Shown one piece after another: positions 7,115 through 15,614 of a DNA stretch of 27,732 nt. Source of the DNA: JAVVEZ01 sp032250895. Lineage in GTDB: Bacteria; Pseudomonadota; Gammaproteobacteria; Pseudomonadales; Pseudohongiellaceae. The translations under genes and the position numbers were made by a program. The stretch covers positions 1 through 27,732 of the forward strand of contig JAVVEZ010000045.1 of assembly GCA_032250895.1 (NCBI GenBank), given 5' to 3'. The notes beneath the pieces were generated by a model. It made no database searches. It was not told where the DNA came from and saw only the letters and a program-made list of their open reading frames with translations. The stretch's first letter is position 1. Each line of letters opens with the position of its first letter.

Positions 7115-9298
7115 TCAGGCGCTGCGCTTGAGCCTGCTATTTCGTGGACTTTTCTGAATCTGCCGGGAAGCGCATGAAGCGAGTAACTTCCTGGCATCTG
7201 CCGCCGGCACGCCCCTGCTGTAAATAAAGCCCTGAATCACCGGACACTGCAATTTCTGCAGGTAGCGTAGCTGGTAATCCTTTTCAACACCCTCTGCCAC
7301 CATGTCCAGCTTCAGTCCCTTGGCCATCTGAATGATGGCTTCGATAATCGAATGATCGGTATCTTCGGTAATATTGGCGACAAAACTTTTGTCAATTTTC
7401 AAGCGGTTGATGGGCAGCTTCTGCAACAGGCTAAGTGATGAATAGCCTGTTCCAAAATCATCGATGGCAACATGAACGCCAACATTATGCAGCTGTTTCA
7501 ATTTCACGATGATGTTATCGATGTCATTGATCAACGAGCTTTCCGTTATTTCTATTTCCAGTGATTCACCCGGAAAATCATATTTTTTCAAAGCAAAAAT
7601 AATTCGTTCCACAAAGTCCTTTTGTTCAATCTGCCGTGCAGAAAAATTAATGGCCAGTTTGCCAACATCAATTCCTGCTTCACGCCAATTGGACATTTCC
7701 TCCAATGCGGAATGCAGTACCCACCCGCCGAGTTCGACGATAAGCCCGGACTCTTCGGCAATCGAAAGAAAGTAGGCAGGCGACAACAAGCCCTGTTCAG
7801 GATGATTCCAGCGCAGCAAGGCTTCCACTCCCGTAATTTCCCCGTTGACCGAACTGACCTGCGGCTGATAAAAAACTTCAAACTGATTTTCCTTGATCCC
7901 GCGCCTGATATCATTTTCCATATTGAGCAGGTGTTCCTGTCGAATGCTCATATCATCTTCATAAAGTTTGTAGCCATTTTTTCCCTCCCCCTTGGTGTGA
8001 TACATGGCGATATCAGAGTTCTTGATCAGCGCCTCTGCGCTGTCGCCATCGTGGGGGAACATGGAAATACCCAGGCTGGCGGTAACAAACAACTCGTGAT
8101 TATCCACTTTGAAGGGAGCCTTGACGGAGCTGATGATCTTGGCGGCAACTTTCTGTGCCACCAGTTCCGATTCGACTCCCGGCAAAAGGACGATAAACTC
8201 GTCCCCTCCCAGCCGGGCCAGGGTATCCCCTTCCCGCAAACTGGCCTTGAGTCTTGCCGCAACGCCCTGCAACAATTTGTCACCGACGGCATGACCCAGT
8301 GTATCGTTGACAACCTTGAAGCGGTCGAGATCAACAAACATCACCGCCAACTTGCTTTTTTTGCGCTTGGCATTACTGATGGCAATACTGAGCCGGTCCA
8401 GGAAAAGCACCCGATTGGGAAGTCCCGTAAGAAGATCATGAAAGGCCTGATAGTGAATGAGCCGTTCTGATTCAAGCCGGAGGGTAATATCCCGTGCCAC
8501 AACATACGTGCCGGAAAATCCTTTATCTGGATCTCCGGATGCTTCCGGCCATTCCTCATCCTCATAGACACCAAGAGCATTCAGCTCGATAGCGAGTCTT
8601 TTTGTGTCATTTTGCCGGGAGTCAGCCGAGGCTTTACGATTCAGAAATATTTCCGCAGCACGCATCGCCGGCTCTTCGGAGCTGCGCTCACTAAAGCAGT
8701 ATTCAGCTTTTTCCAAACAGTCTGGAGCCACTATTTCAGAATAATGCATACCGATAATTTGATCTTTTTTATAGCCAAGCAGATCTTCAGCCCGATCATT
8801 CACGAAGGCAAAAAAACCCTTCCTGTCTACAATAAAAATCATGTCTGGCGAGCTTTCTATCATGAATCGATGCAGTTTTTCGGAACGCTCCAACTGCTTC
8901 CTCAACCTGGAAAAATCATTTTCCAGCTCACGTTTTCGCAAAGCGTTCGTGATCGTGTGCAACAGAACATCAAATTCATAGGGTTTTTGAACATAGTCAT
9001 ATGCCCCCAATATAAAAGCCTTGCTGACCCAGTCGAAAGAAGTTTCACCGCTGATGGCAATGACGCTGCTGTCAATATTGTTGCTATTGATGAACTCCAT
9101 CACTTCATGCCCACTGATATCGGGCATGTTGAGATCCAGCAGGACAAGATCGTGGGCATCCTTTTGTAAAAGCTGGATCGCCTCCTCTCCGCCACTTGCT
9201 GTCATGACCGTATAGCCGGCGGCAGCAAGAAGAGCCCGGCAGCTTTTCAACAGTTGTGGCTCGTCATCAACCAACAGTATTTTTTGTTTTTTTGTCAT
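7115..9298 (-). CDS. Response regulator with PAS, GGDEF and EAL domains (c-di-GMP turnover)
   Basis: 727 aa. The receiver (about 5-120) has the acidic pair D11-D12, phospho-acceptor D55 (LVLLDLNMPD), and ISGE and VQKPYEF switch residues. A PAS domain (about 143-270) carries FVNDRAEDLLGY and ends YVVARDITLR. The GGDEF domain has an intact GGDEF at 364-368 and an intact inhibitory site R355-E-G-D358. The EAL domain has EALLRW (EAL at 492-494), NFSARQ, EITESSL, DDFGTGYSS, KIDKSFV and VAEGVEK, so phosphodiesterase residues are present. Both c-di-GMP synthesis and breakdown are therefore possible. Receiver phosphorylation probably biases the balance, with input from the HDOD-GAF kinase encoded just upstream. 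The two coding regions overlap by 32 nt, implying translational coupling. Confidence 0.96.
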   Translation of the reverse strand: MTKKQKILLVDDEPQLLKSCRALLAAAGYTVMTASGGEEAIQLLQKDAHDLVLLDLNMPDISGHEVMEFINSNNIDSSVIAISGETSFDWVSKAFILGAYDYVQKPYEFDVLLHTITNALRKRELENDFSRLRKQLERSEKLHRFMIESSPDMIFIVDRKGFFAFVNDRAEDLLGYKKDQIIGMHYSEIVAPDCLEKAEYCFSERSSEEPAMRAAEIFLNRKASADSRQNDTKRLAIELNALGVYEDEEWPEASGDPDKGFSGTYVVARDITLRLESERLIHYQAFHDLLTGLPNRVLFLDRLSIAISNAKRKKSKLAVMFVDLDRFKVVNDTLGHAVGDKLLQGVAARLKASLREGDTLARLGGDEFIVLLPGVESELVAQKVAAKIISSVKAPFKVDNHELFVTASLGISMFPHDGDSAEALIKNSDIAMYHTKGEGKNGYKLYEDDMSIRQEHLLNMENDIRRGIKENQFEVFYQPQVSSVNGEITGVEALLRWNHPEQGLLSPAYFLSIAEESGLIVELGGWVLHSALEEMSNWREAGIDVGKLAINFSARQIEQKDFVERIIFALKKYDFPGESLEIEITESSLINDIDNIIVKLKQLHNVGVHVAIDDFGTGYSSLSLLQKLPINRLKIDKSFVANITEDTDHSIIEAIIQMAKGLKLDMVAEGVEKDYQLRYLQKLQCPVIQGFIYSRGVPAADARKLLASCASRQIQKSPRNSRLKRSA

Positions 9299-11438
9299 TT
9301 CTTTGCTTCTCGACTGTAGAACTTTCTGAAGAACGCTCTACTGGTAACAAAATTGAAAAAATTGTTCCATTTTTATTACTTCGGCAACTGACGAAGCCGT
9401 CCATTCTTTCAACCAGAGACTTTACGATTGCCAAACCGGATCCGGAATGACTTTTGTCTTTGGTACTTCTGCCGGGCAAAAAAAGTCCGTCCAGAATTTC
9501 TTTTTCAATGCCCGGACCATCATCACTGATGATGATTTCAACAAACTGCCTTGCATTCATGAAGATCTGGCCATGCGTCTGTATGGATACTCTACCTTCG
9601 TCCTGTATGGCTTCCGCTGCATTTTTTATTAAATTGGTAAGGATCTGCTTCAACGCATTTTCATCTCCGGAAACGTCAGCAAGCGACCCATCCAGATCAA
9701 GCGACAGGTTCATATCGCGACTCGCAAACAGGGATGATGAAAAAACCCTTGCCAGATTCTTTACCACCTGATTGACATCCACAGTGCTTGCTTGATACGA
9801 CTGACTGTCATCATTTTTCAGTCTGCCCAGAATCCGTCCCACCCTGTCAATTTCGGTTTTGATAATATTTATTTCTTCGACAAGTTCACCTTGTCCACCT
9901 TGTTTCATGGCCAACAGATGGAGGTAATTCTTGATGATGCTGAGGGGATTGTTCACCTCATGAATGACTTCCCGGATTTTCTGCTCATGTTGCAAGTCGG
10001 GTCCCGATCGGTCCAGGCCGGCGTCCAGCCGGAGAAAAGCCACGATCCTGTCAGCCAGCAATTTTCTAACCCGGGTCTGCCGGCTGTGGGATCGATACTG
10101 ACTCCGGTTGAGGCCCAGGACCAAAACAGCCACTACCCGGCCCTGGTCCAGCAGGGGTTCACAGAGCAGGCCATTGCTTTTCAGCAAGGAGGCAAGCTGC
10201 CCGTCGACTACCGTTGACATATCCTGATTATCAAATGAATTCTGACTTGAGGCACACACCCAGGCGGAGGCAACCAGGCCTCTTCCCGGCTGGCAACTTA
10301 TCTTCAGTTCCTTGCTTTTATCCGCCGCCAGCGAGCCTGTCAGAACCGACAGGGTCTTGTCTTTTCCCGGGACAAGAATGGCATAGCTGGCAAGACCAAG
10401 GGTTTGTATCAGTACCTGCCTGACAGCCTGATCGAGCTCCCTTATCGTGGCAGGCGCAGAAAACTCTTTCGCGAGGCTGTTGCAGAAATTGATATCCTTG
10501 ACCTCTTCCGCAAGCCTCCTGAGCAGCTCTTCATCTTCAGGGCTGAAACCCTGGGCAGATTTTTTCTGGCGCAGCGGAAAGCGTTTTTCCCGGGGGAATT
10601 GCAAATTCAGCCAGGCACTGTGCTCCGTCAATGCCGCCAGGGCCTGCTCATGTATTTTCATCAGACGTTTTTTGTTGATCTGCAAAAGCTCTGCCCCTGC
10701 CTCAACGACAGCATCATCAAGGACCGGCAGTCCGGCCATGGCATTTGCCAGCCAGACAAGCCTTACCAGTCCTGAGGCATCCAGAATTCGTGTCAAGGGC
10801 TCCTGATGGTAGCGCAGAGCATCGCAGACAAAGGCGTCCAGGCCCCAACGCTCAAGCAAGACCGCGCCAAGCTCCGGGTGACTTGCACCAAAAATCTGTT
10901 TTTCCTGCCGCACGAGATGATCATCATCCGTAGCGTCTTCGTGAAGTGCAAGATATTGCTCGTGGAAAAGACTTTCCAGCATCAACTCGCCAATATTGGC
11001 AAACAGGCCACTGAACCCGGCCTGCTCGATGCCCACGGTATGGCTCCACTCTGCCAGTCGAACGCTGATGGCGGCTGTCAGAAAGCTGTAACGCCACTGC
11101 AACTTCAGAAAATTCAAGCGCACACTGCTGATATCCGTAAAGGAACAGGCAAGGGCAGCGGCAATGGCGAGGCCGTTGATATTGTCACTGGAAACAGTGC
11201 TGCGGATGCCGGCGGCACTGAGCATGGGTGTTTTCCCGGGATCCGGGGCGCTCAGCAAGAGCCTGGACCAAAGTACAGCGTCATTTGTCAGCAGCGAGAC
11301 CACATCGGGGCTGCGCTCAACATCATCATCCACAGCCTGACCCTGACCATTACGGAAACAGCCGGCAAGCGTATGGGGAAGCGCCGGCACAAGGGCAAGC
11401 TGAAACCTGTCCAGCAGAATCAAGGCTTGTTCGGGCAT
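9267..11438 (-). CDS. HDOD-GAF histidine kinase
   Basis: 723 aa if started at ATG 11438 (MPEQALILLDRF); an in-frame TTG-type extension up to 11522 runs through a perfect hairpin and is not favoured. The N-terminal ~240 residues form an HDOD domain: LVPALPHTLA, DVVSLLTNDAVLWSRLLL, GLFANIGELML, ERWGLDAFVCDALRYHQEP. HDOD is a non-catalytic HD-fold protein-binding module. A GAF-like region (about 310-460) follows, with SYAILVPGKDKTLSVL and GLVASAWV. The kinase core has VIHEVNNPLSIIKNYL (phospho-acceptor H493), an N box (LTNLIKNAAEAI), DDGPGIEKE and GSGLAIVKSLVE. No membrane segments are visible. The stop lies inside the next gene (32-nt overlap), which encodes a receiver-GGDEF-EAL protein, the natural phosphorylation partner. 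Confidence 0.92.
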   Translation of the reverse strand: MPEQALILLDRFQLALVPALPHTLAGCFRNGQGQAVDDDVERSPDVVSLLTNDAVLWSRLLLSAPDPGKTPMLSAAGIRSTVSSDNINGLAIAAALACSFTDISSVRLNFLKLQWRYSFLTAAISVRLAEWSHTVGIEQAGFSGLFANIGELMLESLFHEQYLALHEDATDDDHLVRQEKQIFGASHPELGAVLLERWGLDAFVCDALRYHQEPLTRILDASGLVRLVWLANAMAGLPVLDDAVVEAGAELLQINKKRLMKIHEQALAALTEHSAWLNLQFPREKRFPLRQKKSAQGFSPEDEELLRRLAEEVKDINFCNSLAKEFSAPATIRELDQAVRQVLIQTLGLASYAILVPGKDKTLSVLTGSLAADKSKELKISCQPGRGLVASAWVCASSQNSFDNQDMSTVVDGQLASLLKSNGLLCEPLLDQGRVVAVLVLGLNRSQYRSHSRQTRVRKLLADRIVAFLRLDAGLDRSGPDLQHEQKIREVIHEVNNPLSIIKNYLHLLAMKQGGQGELVEEINIIKTEIDRVGRILGRLKNDDSQSYQASTVDVNQVVKNLARVFSSSLFASRDMNLSLDLDGSLADVSGDENALKQILTNLIKNAAEAIQDEGRVSIQTHGQIFMNARQFVEIIISDDGPGIEKEILDGLFLPGRSTKDKSHSGSGLAIVKSLVERMDGFVSCRSNKNGTIFSILLPVERSSESSTVEKQRNDKKTKNTVG

Positions 11439-11458
11439 AGCCTGATCATCCGCTCTGA

Positions 11459-11481
11459 CGCCGGCTCGCTGCGAGCCGGCG
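11459..11481. repeat. Perfect palindrome/hairpin upstream of the HDOD kinase start
   Basis: Eleven bases on each side (11459-11469 and 11471-11481) are perfectly complementary around one central base; as RNA, the innermost pairs would open into a small loop. It ends 20 bases before the ATG of the HDOD kinase on the minus strand, so it would sit in that leader. No T tract follows it on either strand. It may act in the leader mRNA or be a dispersed palindromic repeat. Confidence 0.75.
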
Positions 11482-11639
11482 GTCTGTTGATTTCTGATTC
11501 GGCAATGCCGTTGTGCTTGCAAATCTTCAATGCTTATCTCGCTCGAAAACGACCGTTTATTCTATAGTATGACTATTATCCCGTCACTCATGTTTTGCTG
11601 CCAGCTCCTGGAGCCGGCCCATCCATGACGATCCGTACC

Positions 11640-11648
11640 TGTTATACT
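11640..11648 (+). promoter_or_regulatory. Extended -10 promoter candidate for the Na+/phosphate transporter gene
   Basis: TGTTATACT is the same TGn-TATACT nonamer found upstream of gmk. Transcription would start near 11655, giving a leader of about 36-48 nt. No convincing -35 is seen. Confidence 0.45.
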
Positions 11649-11690
11649 CGGCAAAACCCTGATTAGCTTGAATAAGCCCCCCTTAAGGAT

Positions 11691-13349
11691 GTGCCGACCC
11701 CGATGCTCGAATTGCTGCTTTTCCCTGCCGGAATCGGCATGTTCCTGTTCTCCCTGCAACTGCTCGAAACGGCCATCGGCAACCTGTATTCCGATCATCT
11801 CAAGCTCTGGTTGCAGAATTTTACCGGCACCCCCATGCGGGGTATTTGCCTGGGTATATTCATAACGGCCATCCTCCAGAGCAGTTCACTCGTGGGCCTG
11901 ATGACTCTGGCCTTCGTCGGTGCTGGCGCCATTGAATTAAAGAATGCCATCGGTATTATTCTGGGCAGCAATCTTGGTACGACGCTCACCGGCTGGATAG
12001 TGACCCTTGTCGGCTTCAAGCTGGACCTGAGCAGCCTCTTCGCGCCCATCATGGGTCTGAGCGCCATGGGCCTGGTCCTGATCAGGGCAGAGACGCCACG
12101 TCATTATGCCTTCCAGCTCATCTTTGCTTTTGGCATTTTGCTGATGAGTCTGTCCTGGATGAATGACGGGGTCATCTCCATCGTGGACCAGGTCGATGTC
12201 GCCTTGCTCCGCTCACTGCCGCTGCTCGTCTACTTCCTGACGGGTATTGTACTGACCGCTCTGATCCAGTCCAGCTCTGCCACGATGATGATAACCCTGA
12301 GCGCCATGAACGCAGGTCTTATCGATCTCACGTTTGCCTCCGCGCTGGTTATCGGTGCCAACCTGGGTACGACCAGCACCATCATCATCGGCGCCCTGCA
12401 GGGGCCTGCCGTCAAAAAGCAGCTTGCCCTGGTTCATGTTCTGTTCAACCTGATTGTCAGCTTGCTTGCCTTTCTGGCGCTGCCACTCCTGATTCTGCTG
12501 GTGAACCGGGTTTTCCGGATCGACGATCCCCTGTTTGAGCTGGTGGCTGTGTACAGCAGTATCAATCTCTTTGGCATCCTGCTCTTTTTTCCTTTTATTC
12601 AAAAACTGCGCCGTTTTGTGACCCGGCGTTTCCCGGAGCCGGAAGCCCAGTTGCTGTTTATCGAGAAAGTCTCCATCGACGTGCCCGATGCCTCCTTCAG
12701 CGCCCTGGAACAGGATACCGCCAACCTGATGCGGGCCAGTGTTCAGCTCAACGGCTGGCGGCTGGGCCTGCTTCCGGAAACCCTGTATGAACGCCGTTTG
12801 CTGCTGTCGGACTCGGTGGAAAAAGGTTATATCCGCTTGAAGGACCAGGAAAACAAAATGACCGACTACATCCTGGATTTGCAGCGCCAGCCACTTTCCA
12901 TGGCACAGTCCGTTCGAGCCCAGCAGCTGCTGGTATGCATTCGCGATACCTTGTTTGCAACCAAGGCGGTCAAGGATATCCACAGCAATATCAAGACCTT
13001 TCAGCTCTCGTCCAACAAACAGAATGCCTCGATACCGACTGCGCTGCTGAGCAGCACGGAAGTCTTCTACCGCGAACTGTTGCAGGCACTGATGGAGCCC
13101 TCAGCCTTCTCCGTGGAGCTCCTGGGGCAAATGCTGGGCCGGATCAAGAAAGCTCATACGGAACTCAATTCCTTTATTTATGAATTGATTGACAACAAGG
13201 TTCTGGAAAAGGACAAGGCCTCCACGGCTCTTAACATCAACCGGGAAATGCTGCTGTCCGGGCACTCCCTGATCAATGCCCTGGAACATTTCCTGCTGCC
13301 CGGAGACGAGGCGCGAACCGTTTCTGAGTTGCTGAACCTGCGGAGCTAA
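11691..13349 (+). CDS. Na+/Pi cotransporter family protein with PhoU-like C-terminus
   Basis: 552 aa from GTG 11691. ATG 11703 (MLELLLFP) is an equally possible start, since AAGG at 11685-11688 is 2 nt from the first and 14 nt from the second. The N-terminal ~310 residues are hydrophobic with about eight or nine membrane segments. They contain the two inverted-repeat signatures of the NptA/PNaS family, AILQSSSLVGLM and ALIQSSSATMMI, each followed by a GSNLGTT or GANLGTT loop. The C-terminal ~230 residues are soluble and helical, as in PhoU-like domains of this family. The role is probably sodium-coupled phosphate movement across the inner membrane, direction unknown. It is transcribed divergently from the HDOD kinase and precedes recG. 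Confidence 0.92.
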   Translation: MPTPMLELLLFPAGIGMFLFSLQLLETAIGNLYSDHLKLWLQNFTGTPMRGICLGIFITAILQSSSLVGLMTLAFVGAGAIELKNAIGIILGSNLGTTLTGWIVTLVGFKLDLSSLFAPIMGLSAMGLVLIRAETPRHYAFQLIFAFGILLMSLSWMNDGVISIVDQVDVALLRSLPLLVYFLTGIVLTALIQSSSATMMITLSAMNAGLIDLTFASALVIGANLGTTSTIIIGALQGPAVKKQLALVHVLFNLIVSLLAFLALPLLILLVNRVFRIDDPLFELVAVYSSINLFGILLFFPFIQKLRRFVTRRFPEPEAQLLFIEKVSIDVPDASFSALEQDTANLMRASVQLNGWRLGLLPETLYERRLLLSDSVEKGYIRLKDQENKMTDYILDLQRQPLSMAQSVRAQQLLVCIRDTLFATKAVKDIHSNIKTFQLSSNKQNASIPTALLSSTEVFYRELLQALMEPSAFSVELLGQMLGRIKKAHTELNSFIYELIDNKVLEKDKASTALNINREMLLSGHSLINALEHFLLPGDEARTVSELLNLRS

Positions 13350-13365
13350 GGAGCCCAAAGCTCTT

Positions 13366-13394
13366 TTTACTCTGTCCGGCAAGCACGCTATTAT
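13366..13394 (+). promoter_or_regulatory. Sigma70-type promoter for recG
   Basis: TTTACT (13366-13371) and TATTAT (13389-13394) are separated by exactly 17 nt, matching 4 of 6 and 5 of 6 consensus positions. Transcription would start near 13401. The in-frame TTG at 13394 overlaps the -10 element, so recG must start further down, at ATG 13433. Confidence 0.55.
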
Positions 13395-13432
13395 TGACGA
13401 GCCTGTACATCAATGAACCCGCCATTCAGATC

Positions 13433-15553
13433 ATGACCCCGACTGATGCCAACCCCGGCCCCACGCAAGCAGTGCCTGATCTCCAGGCTCTGCCGCTCAC
13501 CCAGCTGCAGGGTGTCGGTCCGGCGCTTGCGGAGAAACTCGCCAACATCCATGTCCACAGCGTCCTGGATCTGCTCTTTCATCTTCCCCTGCGCTATCAG
13601 GACCGGACCCGGCTGACGCCGATCGCCGCCCTCCGCCACGGTGACGAAGTGGTCATCGAGGGCCAGATTGTCGGCAGCGCCATCGTCTTTGGCAAGCGCC
13701 GCAGTCTCTTGTGCAAAATGCAGGACGCCTCCGGTCATACCAGCCTGCGTTTTTACCATTTCTCGGCGGCCCAGAAAAACAGCCTGGCCAGCGGCCAGCG
13801 CATCCGCTGCTATGGTGAGGTTCGGCGCGGCCAGAGTGGCTATGAAATCTACCATCCCGAATACCAGATCCTGCAGCAAAATACCCCGGCGCCCATGGAG
13901 AAATTCCTGACCCCGGTCTATCCCAGTACCGATGGTCTGCACCAGAACCGTATCCGGACCATGATGACGCAGGCCATCGAACTGCTCAGGAAGTCCCGCG
14001 CCCTGCCTGACTATCTGCCTGCAAACCTGAGCCGCAAACTCGGCTTTGTGTCACTGTCTGCCGCCCTGCAATACCTGCACAATCCACCTGCCGAAGCCTC
14101 TTTGCAGCAGCTCGAGCAGGGCCGCCATCCCGCCCAGATCCGGCTCGCTTTTGAGGAATTGCTGGCAAACTACCTCTGCCTGCAAAACCTGCGTGATCAA
14201 CTTCGCCGGCAAGGGGCGCCGGCACTGACACCCGCTGGCCATCTGACCAAGGCCCTGCTGCACAACCTGCCGTTTGCGCTCACTGCCGCGCAGCAGCGTG
14301 TCAGCCGGGAGATTCTGATGGACATCGCCAGGCCCATTCCCATGCTGCGGCTGTTGCAGGGCGATGTGGGTTCAGGCAAAACCCTGGTAGCCGTGCTGGC
14401 AGCCTTGCAGGCCGTGGAACATGGTTTTCAGGCTGCGCTGATGGCCCCCACCGAAATTCTGGCCGAGCAGCACTACCTGAACCTGGACCAGTGGTTACAG
14501 CCCCTGGGCATTGAAACCGGCTTTCTCAGTGGCCGCATCAAGGGTAAAAAGCGTGCGCAGATTCTCCAGGAAATCGCCACTGGCAGCGCCCAGATGATCG
14601 TCGGCACGCATGCTCTGTTCCAGGAAGAGGTCAGCTTTGCCAAACTCGGGCTGATGATCATTGATGAACAGCATCGGTTTGGGGTGCATCAGCGCCTGGC
14701 CCTGCGCCAGAAAGGCACCAGTCCGGCACTTTATCCGCATCAGTTGATCATGACGGCGACCCCCATCCCACGGACGCTGACCATGAGCACCTATGCCGAT
14801 CTGGACTGCTCGATCATCGACGAGTTGCCACCCGGGCGTAGCCCGGTGAATACCGTCATCATTCAGGACTCACGCCGGGACGAGGTCATTGCGCGCATTC
14901 GCCAGGCCTGTACGGAAGGCCGTCAGGCCTATTGGGTCTGTACCCTGATCGAGGAATCCGATGTCCTGCAATGCCAGGCTGCGGAAGCAACCTTTGCAGA
15001 ACTGTCGACACGCTTCACCAACCTGAAGGTCGGGCTGATTCATGGCAGGATGAAGGCGGCGGAAAAGACCGCCGTGATGGAGCAGTTCAAACAGGGCCGC
15101 CTGCACCTGCTGGTAGCGACGACCGTGATCGAAGTCGGCGTGGATGTGCCCAATGCCAGCCTGATGATCATAGAAAATCCGGAGCGCCTGGGGCTGGCAC
15201 AGCTGCACCAGCTCCGGGGCAGGGTGGGCAGGGGGCCGGCGGCCAGCCATTGCATGCTGCTCTATCACAGTCCGCTGTCAGAGGTGGCCCGGCAACGTCT
15301 GGCCATCCTGCGTGACAGCAATGATGGTTTTTATATTGCCGAACAGGATCTGGCCATCCGCGGGCCGGGCGAGGTGCTGGGTACCCGCCAGACCGGCCTG
15401 ATGGCCTTCAAGATCGCCGACCTGCGCCGTGACAGCCATCTGCAGGACCAGGTCAGAACCTGGGCGCAAACCATCCGCCGGGAACAGCCCCGGTTGATTG
15501 CACCCCTGATCCGGCGCTGGCTCGCCAATGCCGAGGAATACGGAAATGTCTAG
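13433..15553 (+). CDS. recG: ATP-dependent DNA helicase RecG
   Basis: 706 aa (E. coli 693). RecG remodels stalled replication forks and branch-migrates Holliday junctions. The N-terminal wedge region has LTQLQGVGPALAEKLA, LLFHLPLRYQDRT and an OB-fold (VVIEGQIVG). The helicase core has FALTAAQQRVSREI, Walker A GDVGSGKT at 310-317, MAPTEILAEQHY, DEQH at 411-414 (IIDEQHRFGVHQR), MTATPIPRTL, GLIHGRMKAAEK, TVIEVGVDVPNA and QLRGRVGRG. The C-terminal segment has GPGEVLGTRQTG. ATG 13433 was chosen because the upstream TTG overlaps the predicted -10; no clear ribosome site is visible. recG belongs to the gmk-rpoZ-spoT neighbourhood in gammaproteobacteria. Confidence 0.97.
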   Translation: MTPTDANPGPTQAVPDLQALPLTQLQGVGPALAEKLANIHVHSVLDLLFHLPLRYQDRTRLTPIAALRHGDEVVIEGQIVGSAIVFGKRRSLLCKMQDASGHTSLRFYHFSAAQKNSLASGQRIRCYGEVRRGQSGYEIYHPEYQILQQNTPAPMEKFLTPVYPSTDGLHQNRIRTMMTQAIELLRKSRALPDYLPANLSRKLGFVSLSAALQYLHNPPAEASLQQLEQGRHPAQIRLAFEELLANYLCLQNLRDQLRRQGAPALTPAGHLTKALLHNLPFALTAAQQRVSREILMDIARPIPMLRLLQGDVGSGKTLVAVLAALQAVEHGFQAALMAPTEILAEQHYLNLDQWLQPLGIETGFLSGRIKGKKRAQILQEIATGSAQMIVGTHALFQEEVSFAKLGLMIIDEQHRFGVHQRLALRQKGTSPALYPHQLIMTATPIPRTLTMSTYADLDCSIIDELPPGRSPVNTVIIQDSRRDEVIARIRQACTEGRQAYWVCTLIEESDVLQCQAAEATFAELSTRFTNLKVGLIHGRMKAAEKTAVMEQFKQGRLHLLVATTVIEVGVDVPNASLMIIENPERLGLAQLHQLRGRVGRGPAASHCMLLYHSPLSEVARQRLAILRDSNDGFYIAEQDLAIRGPGEVLGTRQTGLMAFKIADLRRDSHLQDQVRTWAQTIRREQPRLIAPLIRRWLANAEEYGNV

Positions 15554-15583
15554 CCAAAATCAGTGGGGGCGATCAAGTTACTC

Positions 15584-15613
15584 TGACCCCTTTGATTTTG
15601 ACCCCTTTGATTT
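15584..15613. repeat. 15-bp perfect tandem repeat between recG and the symporter gene
   Basis: TGACCCCTTTGATTT occurs twice, head to tail, and is preceded by TTACTC. On the minus strand this reads AAAGGGGTCAGAGTAA at its outer edge. I recall this string near REP/RAYT-type repeats and insertion remnants in proteobacteria, but cannot confirm it here. The repeat ends two bases before the symporter stop codon, where the convergent genes recG and the symporter meet. Confidence 0.75.
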
Positions 15614-15614
15614 C

